NCBI GenBank assembly: GCA_964393865.1
Contig: CAYMUW010000009.1
Coordinates: 16,884 to 80,883 of the forward strand
DNA length: 64,000 nucleotides
Direction of reading: 5' to 3'
Source of the DNA: Suilimivivens sp964393865
Lineage (GTDB): Bacteria; Bacillota; Clostridia; Lachnospirales; Lachnospiraceae
Shown: piece by piece, positions 16,955 through 26,294 of the stretch
Position numbering within the stretch: position 1 is the stretch's first letter
Layout of the letters: every line of letters begins with the position of its first letter
The notes under the pieces: model-generated
What the model saw: the letters and a program-made list of their open reading frames with translations, nothing else
What the model was told of the DNA's origin: nothing
Databases searched by the model: none
Position numbers and translations under genes: made by a program

Positions 16955-18139
16955 ATGGACGGAATGCTGTCACAGGATGAAATAAATGCGTTGTTAAGCG
17001 GCATGGACTTGTCCGGAGAAACACAGGAAACACAACCGACAGCTACGGAACAGGAAGCGGCAGATGTTGATGAAAGCCTGCTCACATCGGATGAAAGAGA
17101 TGCTATAGGCGAAATTGCCAATATCAGTATGGGCTCTTCGGCAACTACTTTGTATTCCCTTGTTAATCGAAAGGTAAATATTACCACTCCAGTGGTAACC
17201 CTTGCAAACTGGGATGTGGTTGTGGGAGATTATGAAAGGCCCTGCGTTTTTATACAGATCAGGTATACCTCGGGTCTGGACGGCTCCAATATCATGGTGC
17301 TGAAGGAACATGATGTAAAGGTTATTACAGATCTGATGATGGGGGGATCCGGAAGCGACGTTGATGGTGAGCTGGGAGAGTTGCATTTAAGCGCCATCTC
17401 AGAGGCGATGAACCAGATGATGGGTTCTGCAGCCACATCAATGTCCACCATGCTTGGCAAAATGATTGATATCAGTCCTCCGGATGCCAGTCTTGTGAAT
17501 TTGAATGAGTTTAAGAAGGCAGGAGAGATTGCTCCTTTTCTGGAAGGAACTTTTGTTAAGATTGCTTTCAGAATGCAGATTGATGATTTGGTAGACAGCA
17601 CTATTATGCAGCTGTATCCCATTGATTTTGCAAAGAGCTTATATGATACTTTTATCTCTACGCAGGAACCACAAGAGGAACCCCGGGAAATGCCTGCACC
17701 GGAGCCGATGCCTTATGTAGCGCCTGTAGCGGAGATGCCGTCAGCATCTATGGAAATGCCACAAATGAATATGCAGGCAGGTGCACAAATGGGTATGCCG
17801 ATGATGGGAGGCATGCCGGCCGGGCAGCCGATGAATATGCAGAGTATGAATATTCAGCCTGCACAGTTCCAGAGTTTTCAGGGGAATATGGGAGCTGTGG
17901 CCGGGCAGGAAAATATCGGACTGATCAAAGATGTACCTTTGGAGGTAACGGTAGAGCTTGGCAGAACCAAAAAATCCATTGCCGAAATATTGGACTTCGC
18001 ACCGGGAACAATCATTGAATTGGATAAGATAGCCGGTGAACCTATAGATGTATTGGTTAACGGAAAATTTGTTGCAAAGGGCGAGGTTGTTGTAATCGAA
18101 GAAAGTTTCGGTATCCGCGTGACTGAAATAGTAAAATAA
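16955..18139 (+). CDS. fliY: Flagellar motor switch phosphatase FliY (FliN)
   Basis: FliY is the Firmicutes version of FliN with an added CheC-like CheY-P phosphatase domain. Residues 5-17 (LSQDEINALLSGM) copy the FliM CheY-binding peptide. Residues about 45-230 are CheC-like, with phosphatase helices EIANISMGSSATTLYSL and ISEAMNQMMGSAATSMSTML. Residues about 230-305 are a Met/Pro/Gln-rich linker. Residues about 315-394 are the SpoA domain, with VPLEVTVELGRTKKSIAEIL. The 394-residue length fits. It likely dephosphorylates CheY-P at the motor. Confidence 0.95.
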   Translation: MDGMLSQDEINALLSGMDLSGETQETQPTATEQEAADVDESLLTSDERDAIGEIANISMGSSATTLYSLVNRKVNITTPVVTLANWDVVVGDYERPCVFIQIRYTSGLDGSNIMVLKEHDVKVITDLMMGGSGSDVDGELGELHLSAISEAMNQMMGSAATSMSTMLGKMIDISPPDASLVNLNEFKKAGEIAPFLEGTFVKIAFRMQIDDLVDSTIMQLYPIDFAKSLYDTFISTQEPQEEPREMPAPEPMPYVAPVAEMPSASMEMPQMNMQAGAQMGMPMMGGMPAGQPMNMQSMNIQPAQFQSFQGNMGAVAGQENIGLIKDVPLEVTVELGRTKKSIAEILDFAPGTIIELDKIAGEPIDVLVNGKFVAKGEVVVIEESFGIRVTEIVK

Positions 18140-18157
18140 AAGTTAGGAGAAGAAGAA

Positions 18158-18520
18158 ATGGCAAAAAATATTTTAATTGTTGACGATGCTGCTTTCATGC
18201 GTATGATGATTAAGGACATTCTTAGCAAGAATGGTTATAACGTAGTAGGGGAAGCTGAAAACGGCGCAAAGGCTTTTGAAAAATACAATGAATTAAAGCC
18301 GGATCTTGTACTTATGGATATTACCATGCCAGAAGTGGATGGTATTGCAGCGCTTAAGAAAATTAGGGGCGCCGATTCCAATGCCCAGATTATTATGTGT
18401 TCCGCAATGGGACAGCAGGCAATGGTTATCGAGTCCATTCAGGCCGGCGCAAAGGATTTTATTGTAAAGCCGTTCCAGCCTGACCGTGTGCTGGAAGCAG
18501 TTAAAAAGGTTGTGGGTTAG
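18158..18520 (+). CDS. cheY: Chemotaxis response regulator CheY
   Basis: A single-domain receiver of 120 residues. The acidic pocket is Asp9/Asp10, the phosphorylation site Asp54 (LVLMDITMPEVDG), and the switch residues are Ser82 and Lys104 (FIVKPF). CheA phosphorylates it and CheY-P binds FliM/FliY. It is encoded directly after fliY and before fliO, the usual position in Firmicutes fla/che operons. AGGAGAAG precedes the ATG. Confidence 0.96.
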   Translation: MAKNILIVDDAAFMRMMIKDILSKNGYNVVGEAENGAKAFEKYNELKPDLVLMDITMPEVDGIAALKKIRGADSNAQIIMCSAMGQQAMVIESIQAGAKDFIVKPFQPDRVLEAVKKVVG

Positions 18521-18521
18521 T

Positions 18522-18890
18522 ATGCTCCTTACCATTACCACAAGGGCTGACAGTTACATTCAGTTTCTTACCGTGCTTATCCTTTTTATTCTGATTCTTG
18601 CTGCAACCTATTGGGTTACCAGGTGGATTGCCAAGACGCAAAAGGGAAGGACGGGCACGGGTAATCTTGAGGTCATTGAGACCTGCAGAATCTCGTCCAA
18701 TAAATATGTACAAATTCTTCGCGCCGGCGAAAAATATATTGTCATTGCGGTTGGGAAGGATGAAATACATATGCTTACGGAGTTGTCGGCGGAGGAGATT
18801 GTCGTCAAAGATGGCCCGGAGGGGCAGACGATGGATTTTGCCGGTGTTTTGGAGAGAGTAAAGAAACTGAAGGAAAAAGAGAAAGACTAA
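18522..18890 (+). CDS. fliO: Flagellar biosynthetic protein FliO
   Basis: FliO is the small assembly factor for the FliP export-gate ring. I start it at ATG 18522, two bases after the cheY stop and behind AAGGTTG; the frame is also open back to 18486 inside cheY. The 122-residue product has one membrane helix near residues 12-33, then the FliO domain with LEVIETCRISSNKYVQILRA and YIVIAVGKDEIHML. fliP follows after 13 bases. Confidence 0.87.
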   Translation: MLLTITTRADSYIQFLTVLILFILILAATYWVTRWIAKTQKGRTGTGNLEVIETCRISSNKYVQILRAGEKYIVIAVGKDEIHMLTELSAEEIVVKDGPEGQTMDFAGVLERVKKLKEKEKD

Positions 18891-18903
18891 GGGATAAGGT
18901 GCT

Positions 18904-19773
18904 ATGAAGGAAAAAATTCCCGCAAAAAGGATTATGAAGCTGATATGCCTGCTGATGACGGTAGGCATATTGTGTATTATTCCCCCCTTAAGCGTTCATG
19001 CGACCGTTGACGAGGGACTTACGGGTGAGACGGAGACCCGGACCAATATAGAGGAACCGGGCAGTGCAGAAAGCGGTGAAGATCTGCTGGATTTAAACAT
19101 TGCTAACAGCCTGACCATCACCCAGAGCGGGGACAATGGGCAGATCAACGGTACACTGAGAATATTGATTACGTTGACCCTGATCGCACTTGCACCAACG
19201 CTGCTGATCATGCTCACCTCTTTTACAAGAATAATTATTGTACTCCATTTCACAAGGGCTGCTTTGAATACCCAAACTGCACCGCCGAACCAGGTGCTGA
19301 TTGGGTTAGCTTTGTTTTTGACCTTTTTCATCATGAAACCCACTCTTACGCAGGTTTATGATGAGGCAGTGGTACCTTTTGAGGATGGAATTATCTCCCA
19401 GGATGAATTTTTTGAAAAGGGTGTACAGCCGTTTCGGGAATTTATGTATGGGCAGACACAGACAAAGGATGTAAGGCTGTTTTTGGATATCAGCGGTGAT
19501 GAGTGGGAAAGCGGGTCTTTGGAGGATATTTCTCTTTCAGTGCTGGTTCCGGCTTTTATCATTGGGGAGCTCAGACAGGCTTTTATTATAGGGTTTATTA
19601 TTTATATACCTTTTATTGTTATAGATATGGTTGTAGCATCCACGCTTATGAGTATGGGTATGATGATGCTGCCGCCTACCACTATTTCTATGCCGTTTAA
19701 AATACTGCTGTTTGTATTGGCTGACGGGTGGAATTTGATTATAGCTAATTTGGTGGAGACATTTTACCGGTAG
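18904..19773 (+). CDS. fliP: Flagellar export gate protein FliP
   Basis: FliP is the main subunit of the FliPQR export gate. The 289-residue protein begins with a cleavable-looking signal segment (basic residues then a hydrophobic stretch to about residue 37), and then carries LIALAPTLLIMLTSFTRIII and the later PAFIIGELRQAFIIGFIIYI, both FliP signatures, with four membrane helices in all. It sits in the fixed order fliO-P-Q-R-flhB-A. Confidence 0.96.
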   Translation: MKEKIPAKRIMKLICLLMTVGILCIIPPLSVHATVDEGLTGETETRTNIEEPGSAESGEDLLDLNIANSLTITQSGDNGQINGTLRILITLTLIALAPTLLIMLTSFTRIIIVLHFTRAALNTQTAPPNQVLIGLALFLTFFIMKPTLTQVYDEAVVPFEDGIISQDEFFEKGVQPFREFMYGQTQTKDVRLFLDISGDEWESGSLEDISLSVLVPAFIIGELRQAFIIGFIIYIPFIVIDMVVASTLMSMGMMMLPPTTISMPFKILLFVLADGWNLIIANLVETFYR

Positions 19774-19795
19774 CGGGTAGAAAGGAAGGGTGAAT

Positions 19796-20065
19796 ATGAC
19801 AGTAGATGAGGTTACAGCCATTGCAAGCACAGCGCTTTATCTGGTAATAAAGGTGGCGGCGCCGGTTCTTTTGGTGTCATTGGCTGTTGGTCTTTTGATA
19901 AGTATTTTCCAGACGGTTACGTCTATTCAGGAGCAGACGCTGACCTTTGTGCCGAAGATAGTTGCCGTATTTCTTTCACTCATTGTACTGGGCAACTGGA
20001 TGCTTACGGAAATGGCGGGATTTATGACGGAGCTCTGGTCGGATTTCAGTCGTTATGTCAGGTAG
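19796..20065 (+). CDS. fliQ: Flagellar export gate protein FliQ
   Basis: A small two-helix export-gate subunit. ATG 19796 is chosen because AAAGGAAGGG lies just upstream and gives the standard 89 residues; GTG 19790 lies too close to that site. The product contains VSLAVGLLISIFQTVTSIQE and QTLTFVPKIVAV, which are diagnostic for FliQ. fliR begins six bases after its stop. Confidence 0.95.
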   Translation: MTVDEVTAIASTALYLVIKVAAPVLLVSLAVGLLISIFQTVTSIQEQTLTFVPKIVAVFLSLIVLGNWMLTEMAGFMTELWSDFSRYVR

Positions 20066-20071
20066 CATTCT

Positions 20072-20851
20072 ATGTTGGATTATGCATTTACCTACACGGA
20101 TTTAGAATATTTTCTGCTGATACTGGTGAGAGTAACCTGCTTTGTATATGTGGCGCCCTTTTTCAGCATGAGTAATACGCCTCGAAGGATCAGAGTGGGC
20201 TTAAGTGTCTTTGTGACCATCTTGCTGTATCAGATCGTGCCCCGCGAAGCACTGGAATATGAAACACTGCTGGGTTACCTCATAATCGTGATGAAGGAGG
20301 CGGTGACAGGCCTTCTGATCGGATTTGGAGCAAATCTGTGCAGCACGGTTGTAGCCTTTGCGGGACAGATTGCGGATATGGAGATGGGGCTTTCCATGGC
20401 CAGCATGCTAGATCCGACAACCAAAGAAAATTCCACGATTTCCGGTATTTATTATAATTATATGGTTTTACTGATGCTGATGATATCCGGTTTGCACAGC
20501 TATCTTTTGAAGGCGCTTGCGGAGACCTATACACTGATACCGGTAAACGGTGCGATTTTAAGAACTGATGAGATTATGGCTTCCATGGCGGAATTTATGG
20601 GAAATTATATTACCATTGGTTTTCGGGTCTGTTTGCCGATTTTTGCGGTGATGATTATTTTAAATGCGGTACTTGGAATTTTGGCGAAGGTATCGCCCCA
20701 GCTGAACATGTTTGCGGTAGGTATTCAGATGAAGGTTCTGGTGGGAATCAGCATTTTGTTTTTGTCAACAGCAATGCTGCCGGATGCAGCCAACTTTATC
20801 TATGATCAAATGAAGCATATGGTAGTCTCTTTTGTGGAGGCTATGATGTAG
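20072..20851 (+). CDS. fliR: Flagellar export gate protein FliR
   Basis: FliR is the third gate subunit, with six predicted membrane helices in 259 residues. Typical segments are RVTCFVYVAPFFSMSNTPRR near residue 14 and GANLCSTVVAFAGQIADMEM then GLSMASMLDPTTKENSTISG in the middle. Length is normal. It is followed after 14 bases by flhB. Confidence 0.95.
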   Translation: MLDYAFTYTDLEYFLLILVRVTCFVYVAPFFSMSNTPRRIRVGLSVFVTILLYQIVPREALEYETLLGYLIIVMKEAVTGLLIGFGANLCSTVVAFAGQIADMEMGLSMASMLDPTTKENSTISGIYYNYMVLLMLMISGLHSYLLKALAETYTLIPVNGAILRTDEIMASMAEFMGNYITIGFRVCLPIFAVMIILNAVLGILAKVSPQLNMFAVGIQMKVLVGISILFLSTAMLPDAANFIYDQMKHMVVSFVEAMM

Positions 20852-20865
20852 GAGAAGAAGGTTTT

Positions 20866-21993
20866 GTGGAGAATACAGGAATTTATTTAAAATATAATCT
20901 TCAGTTCTTTGCAAAGGACGGCCCCGGCGGTGAGAAGACGGAGCAGCCCACTGCCAAAAAGCTGGAGGATGCCAGAAAAGAAGGGCAGGTTGCCAAGAGC
21001 AAGGAAATTGCCAATGCATTTGGCCTTTTGGCACTGTTTCTGGTGCTTAAGCTGTATTTGGGCTCTATGGGGACCCATTTTTTGGAAATGTTTTCAGCGG
21101 CCTACACGCAGATTCCCGATGTGGCAAAGATGTACAACGGCAATCTTCCGGTGGCATCTCTGCAGGTGCTGATCAGAAGCGTGATGCTGCAGATTATCAT
21201 TATCCTTGCGCCGGTGCTGCTGGTAGGTGTGGTAGTGGCTTTTGTATGTGATGTGGCACAGGTGAAATGGAAGCCTACCACCAAGCCGCTTCAGCCTAAA
21301 TTCAGTAAGCTTAATCCGATTAAGGGCTTCGGGAGGATCTTTTCGGCCAACTCTTTAATGGAATTGGTGAAATCGCTTTTAAAGCTGCTCCTGATAGGGT
21401 ATATGGTTTATTCTTATCTGAAGGACAGAATAGGACAGATTTTCATTCTGTACCATATTTCCTTAAATCAGGCCATTGGTTTAATTGGGGAGACTGTGAT
21501 TGATCTTGGAATCCGGGTTGCTGCAGTATATATGATTATAGCCTTCATGGATTTTGCTTATCAAAAATGGAAGTTTAATGAAGACATGAAGATGACCAAG
21601 CAGGAAGTGAAGGATGAGTACAAAAATCAGGAAGGTGATCCTCAGGTCAAGAGCAAGCAAAAGCAGCGTATGAGAGAGGCTTCCATGCGGAGAATGATGC
21701 AGCAGCTGCCGGAGGCGGATGTGGTTATTACCAACCCCACTCATTATGCAGTTGCCATTAAGTATGATCCGGACAAATATGACGCGCCCTATGTGCTGGC
21801 CAAGGGTGAAAACTATTTGGCTCAGCGTATCAAGGATGTTGCCAGAGAAAATAATATTGAGATTGTAGAAAATAAGCCATTGGCGAGAATGCTTTATGCC
21901 AATGTGGATATAGGAGAATTGGTCCCTCCGGAATTGTATCAGGCGGTAGCTGAGGTTCTTGCCTTTGTATATCACCTGAAAGGGAAAGTATAA
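20866..21993 (+). CDS. flhB: Flagellar export switch protein FlhB
   Basis: FlhB controls the change of substrate from rod/hook to filament. The 375-residue protein starts at GTG 20866 behind AGGAGAAGAAGG. It has the N-terminal motif GEKTEQPTAKKLEDARKEGQ, four membrane helices, and the self-cleavage site NPTH at residues 290-293 followed by YAVAIKYD. All features needed for auto-cleavage are present. Confidence 0.96.
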   Translation: MENTGIYLKYNLQFFAKDGPGGEKTEQPTAKKLEDARKEGQVAKSKEIANAFGLLALFLVLKLYLGSMGTHFLEMFSAAYTQIPDVAKMYNGNLPVASLQVLIRSVMLQIIIILAPVLLVGVVVAFVCDVAQVKWKPTTKPLQPKFSKLNPIKGFGRIFSANSLMELVKSLLKLLLIGYMVYSYLKDRIGQIFILYHISLNQAIGLIGETVIDLGIRVAAVYMIIAFMDFAYQKWKFNEDMKMTKQEVKDEYKNQEGDPQVKSKQKQRMREASMRRMMQQLPEADVVITNPTHYAVAIKYDPDKYDAPYVLAKGENYLAQRIKDVARENNIEIVENKPLARMLYANVDIGELVPPELYQAVAEVLAFVYHLKGKV

Positions 21994-22044
21994 GAGAAAA
22001 GAGTGCCAAATGGCAAAAGAAATCACGCAGGAAGGAGAATGGGC

Positions 22045-24078
22045 ATGAAAAAAGCGGATATTGCTATAGCCGGGTATATGCTTGCAGCGTTTATTATGAT
22101 GATCGTGCCTATTCCAAGCGGGCTTTTGGATGTGCTGCTTGCCTGCAATATTGCGATTGCGTTTACGGTTATGTTTGGAACCATGTTTTCCAAGGAAGTG
22201 CTGGATTTATCGTTTTTCCCGACGATTCTTTTGTTTACCACCATATTCAGAATCGCACTGAATATTTCCTCCACCAGATTGATTCTTACCACAGGAGATC
22301 CGGGACAGGTGGTTTCCGTCTTCGGAAGCTATGTGGGCGGAGGAGATTTGGTAGTCGGTATCATTGTTTTTATCATTCTTTTGCTGGTACAGTTTATGGT
22401 TATCAACAAAGGTTCCGAGAGAGTTGCGGAGGTGACGGCGAGATTTACGCTGGACGCTATGCCCGGTAAGCAGATGGCCATTGATGCGGACTTAAACACC
22501 GGCGCCATTACCGATGCGGAGGCGAAGCTTCGAAGAGATAAGATTCAGGAGGAAGCAAATTTCTTCGGTTCCATGGATGGTGCGGTTAAGTACGTTAAGG
22601 GAGATGCAGTGGCAGGCCTTGTTATTACGGCGGTAAATATCGTAGGCGGTATTGCCATGGGAGTGCTGCGGCAGGGACTGGATTTTTCGGCGGCAGCAAA
22701 TAAGTATGTAATCCTTACCATCGGTGACGGTCTGGTGAGCCAGATCCCCTCGCTTTTGATATCACTCTCCACCGGTATTCTGGTAACCAAGGGCTCCAAG
22801 GATGCAGACTTCGGAACAGTGCTGATTAGTCAGCTGTTCGGTATTCCCAAGGTGCTTTATATTGTGGGAGCGATTATTGCGGGCTTAGGCGTGATTACAC
22901 CGCTGCCTGATATTATCTTTATTGCACTTGGATTGATTTTTGTCGTTACAGGCCGCATGATTGCGGGAACCATAGAAACCGCTCAGATTGAAAGTGAAAT
23001 AGGCGCAGAGGAGGCGGCCGCAGAAGAGATCAGGCAGCCGGAAAACGTAAACAGTCTTTTGCAGGTGGACCCTATTGAACTGGAGTTTGGTTACGGTATC
23101 ATTCCGCTGGCCGATGTAAATCAGGGCGGCGATCTTTTGGACCGTGTAGTTATGATCAGAAGGCAGATTGCATTGGAGCTTGGTACGGTTGTTCCGATTA
23201 TCAGACTTCGTGATAACATACAGCTGAATCCCAATCAATATATTATTAAGATTAAAGGAATACAGGTCAGCGAAGGTGAGATTTTGTTTGACCATTATAT
23301 GGCAATGAATCCGGGATATGTTGAGGAAGAAATTACCGGAATTCCCACTTTTGAACCCTCCTTTCACCTGCCCGCAATCTGGATTACGGAAGGGCAGAGG
23401 GAACGTGCGGAAAGCATGGGCTATACGGTAGTGGACCCGCCGTCCATTATAGCAACCCATTTGACAGAAATAATCAGGCAGTATATTTCCGAACTGCTTA
23501 CAAGACAGGATGTGCAGAATTTGGTCAACAATCTGCGCGAAACCAATCCGTCGCTTGTGGAGGAGCTGGTGCCCAAGCTTTTGGGACTGGGTGAGATACA
23601 GAAGGTATTGCAAAATCTGTTGAAGGAGGGAATATCCATCCGTGATCTTCTCACGATTTTTGAAACTCTTGCGGATTATGCGTCTACCACAAGGGATACG
23701 GATATTTTGACGGAATATGTACGGCAAAGCCTGAAGAGAGCAATTTCCAGCAAATTTTTTTCTGCCAATGAAACCACCAGTGTGGTTACGCTGGACCCGA
23801 AGCTGGAACAGGATATTATGGCAAGCGTGAAGCAGACAGAGACAGGCGCATATTTGACTCTTGATCCTGAAAAGACCAAGGTAATCATGAAATCGGTAGA
23901 AAACGAGGTCGGCAAGCTGGAAAGCCTTGGCAAGAACCCTATCATTATCACATCTCCGATTGTGCGAATGTATTTTAAGCGGCTGACGGAGGATTACTAT
24001 AAGGATTTAATCGTAGTATCTTACAATGAGATAGAAAGCAACATTGAATTACAGTCTGTAGGAATGGTGACAGCATGA
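22045..24078 (+). CDS. flhA: Flagellar export ring protein FlhA
   Basis: FlhA forms the nonameric export ring. ATG 22045 lies seven bases after GGAG; the open frame extends upstream to 22003, but the other ATG at 22039 is too near the site. The 677-residue product has eight N-terminal membrane helices, the FHIPEP signature region (RIALNISSTRLILTTGDPGQ then VVSVFG), the conserved RFTLDAMPGKQMAIDADLNT, and a large cytoplasmic domain that binds chaperones. Its stop codon overlaps the flhF start (ATGA). Confidence 0.96.
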   Translation: MKKADIAIAGYMLAAFIMMIVPIPSGLLDVLLACNIAIAFTVMFGTMFSKEVLDLSFFPTILLFTTIFRIALNISSTRLILTTGDPGQVVSVFGSYVGGGDLVVGIIVFIILLLVQFMVINKGSERVAEVTARFTLDAMPGKQMAIDADLNTGAITDAEAKLRRDKIQEEANFFGSMDGAVKYVKGDAVAGLVITAVNIVGGIAMGVLRQGLDFSAAANKYVILTIGDGLVSQIPSLLISLSTGILVTKGSKDADFGTVLISQLFGIPKVLYIVGAIIAGLGVITPLPDIIFIALGLIFVVTGRMIAGTIETAQIESEIGAEEAAAEEIRQPENVNSLLQVDPIELEFGYGIIPLADVNQGGDLLDRVVMIRRQIALELGTVVPIIRLRDNIQLNPNQYIIKIKGIQVSEGEILFDHYMAMNPGYVEEEITGIPTFEPSFHLPAIWITEGQRERAESMGYTVVDPPSIIATHLTEIIRQYISELLTRQDVQNLVNNLRETNPSLVEELVPKLLGLGEIQKVLQNLLKEGISIRDLLTIFETLADYASTTRDTDILTEYVRQSLKRAISSKFFSANETTSVVTLDPKLEQDIMASVKQTETGAYLTLDPEKTKVIMKSVENEVGKLESLGKNPIIITSPIVRMYFKRLTEDYYKDLIVVSYNEIESNIELQSVGMVTA

Positions 24079-25361
24079 TTATTAAGAAATTTCAAGGAAA
24101 AACAGAAGCGGAAGCGGTAGAAAGCGCCAAAAAGGAACTGGGTAATAAGGTGGTAATCATGAATGTACGCAATGTAAAGCGTAAGGGGATTTTCAGTTTT
24201 CTTATGCCGCAGCTTGTGGAGGTTACAGTGGCGCTTGAAAACGAGCAGGAGCGTATACCGATCCCAGCCATCCGCCGGGAAGAAATTGCGCAGCCGCTTG
24301 TGGCGGGAATTGCCGCAGGAGCCGCTAAGCAGGATAAGGCGCCTGAAGCCGTAACGGGGAACGGAGTAAGTGCGGAAAGCGGGGATGCCGTTGCCGGAAC
24401 GGGAAGCATACAGCCGGGAAACGGTGTCTTTGAGGATAGGATAAAGGACAACAGCGCCATTGAAGAAAAGCTTGACAGCTTACATACGCTTTTGGAGCAG
24501 CAGCTCCAAAAGCCCGTGGAAGCAAAGGAAGAGCCGACGGAAAAGGAGCAGGAAGTTACGGAGCTGGAACGTTTTATGAAGCTGCTTTATAACACCATGC
24601 TGGATAATGAGGTGCAGGAGCTTTATGCGAACCAGATTATTGATGAGACAGAGAATAACAGCAAGCCCAATATGCCTTTTGATTATGCACTGGCAAATGC
24701 CTATCAGAGGATGATCCTGAAATTCGGGAAGCCGGTAGGTATCCAATCGTCGGAAAAAGGGCCGAAGGTAGTATTTTTTGTGGGGCCGACCGGTGTAGGG
24801 AAAACCACTACCATTGCCAAAATTGCTTCCAAGTTCAGTGTGGAGGAGGGCAAAAAGGTAGCGCTTCTTACTGCGGATACCTACAGAATTGCGGCGGCAG
24901 AGCAGCTTCGTACCTATGCAAATATTCTGGAGGTTCCTTTCCGGGTTATTTATTCCATCGAAGAGGTGGAGCAGGCGCTGCGTGATTTCAAGGACTATGG
25001 TTTTATATTGGTGGATACCGCAGGACATTCTCATCATAATGAACCGCAGAAAGAAACCATGAACAGCTTCATACATTCCGTGGACGGACTGGCGGAAAAG
25101 GAGGTATTTCTTGTACTTTCCGCAACTACAAAATATCGGGATCTGCTCAGTATTGCCGATGCTTATTCGGCAATCTCGGATTACAAGCTGATTTTTACCA
25201 AACTGGATGAGACAACCACCCTGGGAAATCTTCTTAATTTAAAACTTTATACAGGTGCGCCTTTGTCCTATGTAACCTGCGGACAAAATGTACCGGATGA
25301 TATTGAAATGTTTAATCCGCAAAAGACGGTGAAGCAGCTTCTTGGCGGTAGGAAAAATTAG
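24075..25361 (+). CDS. flhF: Flagellar SRP-like GTPase FlhF
   Basis: FlhF is a SIMIBI GTPase that sets flagellar position and number with FlhG. The 428-residue protein has an N-terminal B domain, a variable Ala/Glu-rich segment (residues about 75-160), and the NG domain with P-loop VGPTGVGKTTTIAKIASKF near residue 236, LLTADTYRIAAAEQLRTYA, G3 DTAGHSHHN (Arg is more usual than His after DTAG) and G4 TKLDETT. It overlaps flhA by four bases. Confidence 0.95.
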   Translation: MIIKKFQGKTEAEAVESAKKELGNKVVIMNVRNVKRKGIFSFLMPQLVEVTVALENEQERIPIPAIRREEIAQPLVAGIAAGAAKQDKAPEAVTGNGVSAESGDAVAGTGSIQPGNGVFEDRIKDNSAIEEKLDSLHTLLEQQLQKPVEAKEEPTEKEQEVTELERFMKLLYNTMLDNEVQELYANQIIDETENNSKPNMPFDYALANAYQRMILKFGKPVGIQSSEKGPKVVFFVGPTGVGKTTTIAKIASKFSVEEGKKVALLTADTYRIAAAEQLRTYANILEVPFRVIYSIEEVEQALRDFKDYGFILVDTAGHSHHNEPQKETMNSFIHSVDGLAEKEVFLVLSATTKYRDLLSIADAYSAISDYKLIFTKLDETTTLGNLLNLKLYTGAPLSYVTCGQNVPDDIEMFNPQKTVKQLLGGRKN

Positions 25362-25390
25362 TGAAATAAACAGGCGAATGAGGAAAATAC

Positions 25391-26281
25391 ATGGATCAGG
25401 CACAGCAGTTAAGAAATATCATTAAGGCAGGAGCTACGCCGCATAACAGACCACTTGCAAGAGTTATTACGGTAACCAGCGGTAAAGGTGGTGTGGGAAA
25501 ATCGAATACGGCTATTAATCTGGCTATTCAATTCCGTAAAATGGGACAGAGGGTCATTATTTTGGATGCGGATTTCGGACTTGCCAATATTGAGATTATG
25601 TTTGGCACGGTACCCGAACACAATTTATATGATCTGATTTATAAGGGAAAGAATATCCGGGATATTATTACCTATGGGCCTATGGATGTAGGTTTTATCT
25701 CGGGGGGCTCCGGAATTGCCGGAATGTCTAATTTAAGCAGGGATTATCTTGTTTATATCATTCAAAATCTGGCGGAGCTGGATGCCATGGCTGACATTAT
25801 TATTGTAGATACAGGAGCGGGAATTTCCGATGCCGTATTGGAGTTTTTGGTGGCAAGCAGTGAAGTTCTGCTTGTGACTACGCCGGAACCTACATCTATT
25901 ACGGATTCTTATTCGCTGCTCAAGGCTCTTTGCAAGCATCCAAGGTTTTCCAGTGAGGTGCTGCAGATTAAGGTGATTGCAAACAAGGTGGATTCCCAGG
26001 AGGAGGGACAGATACTGTTTAATAAATTAAATACAGTGGTAAGCTGTTATCTGAAGCTGTCCATTACCTATTTGGGAGCGATTCCTCAGGATGCACAGCT
26101 TTCCAAGGCGGTGATGCAGCAGATGCCGGTATCCATACAGACGCCTCATGCAAAATCAGCGGTGGCTTATGAAAGGCTTGCAGCCCGATTGATGAATAAG
26201 GAGCTGAATCAGGATGTAAAAAAACGGGGAATGGCAGCCTTCTTTTCCCATATCGTAACAGGTAAAATAATAAATTCATAA
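25391..26281 (+). CDS. flhG: MinD-like ATPase FlhG (YlxH/FleN)
   Basis: FlhG antagonises FlhF and limits flagellar number. The 296-residue protein opens with an FlhF-activating-type N-terminus (MDQAQQLRNIIK) and then the deviant Walker A TSGKGGVGKSNTAINLAIQF, followed by VIILDADFGLANIEIMFGTV and IIIVDTGAGISDAVLEFLVA, as in MinD/ParA ATPases. The C-terminal end has an amphipathic character suitable for membrane contact. It follows flhF directly. Confidence 0.94.
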   Translation: MDQAQQLRNIIKAGATPHNRPLARVITVTSGKGGVGKSNTAINLAIQFRKMGQRVIILDADFGLANIEIMFGTVPEHNLYDLIYKGKNIRDIITYGPMDVGFISGGSGIAGMSNLSRDYLVYIIQNLAELDAMADIIIVDTGAGISDAVLEFLVASSEVLLVTTPEPTSITDSYSLLKALCKHPRFSSEVLQIKVIANKVDSQEEGQILFNKLNTVVSCYLKLSITYLGAIPQDAQLSKAVMQQMPVSIQTPHAKSAVAYERLAARLMNKELNQDVKKRGMAAFFSHIVTGKIINS

Positions 26282-26294
26282 GGAGGTAAAAGGC

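Noticed and set aside
22885..23727. Long open frame (280 codons) on the minus strand inside flhA
   Set aside because: It lies wholly opposite a strongly conserved gene, has no recognisable domain and no ribosome binding site, and its composition is that of a reversed coding strand.
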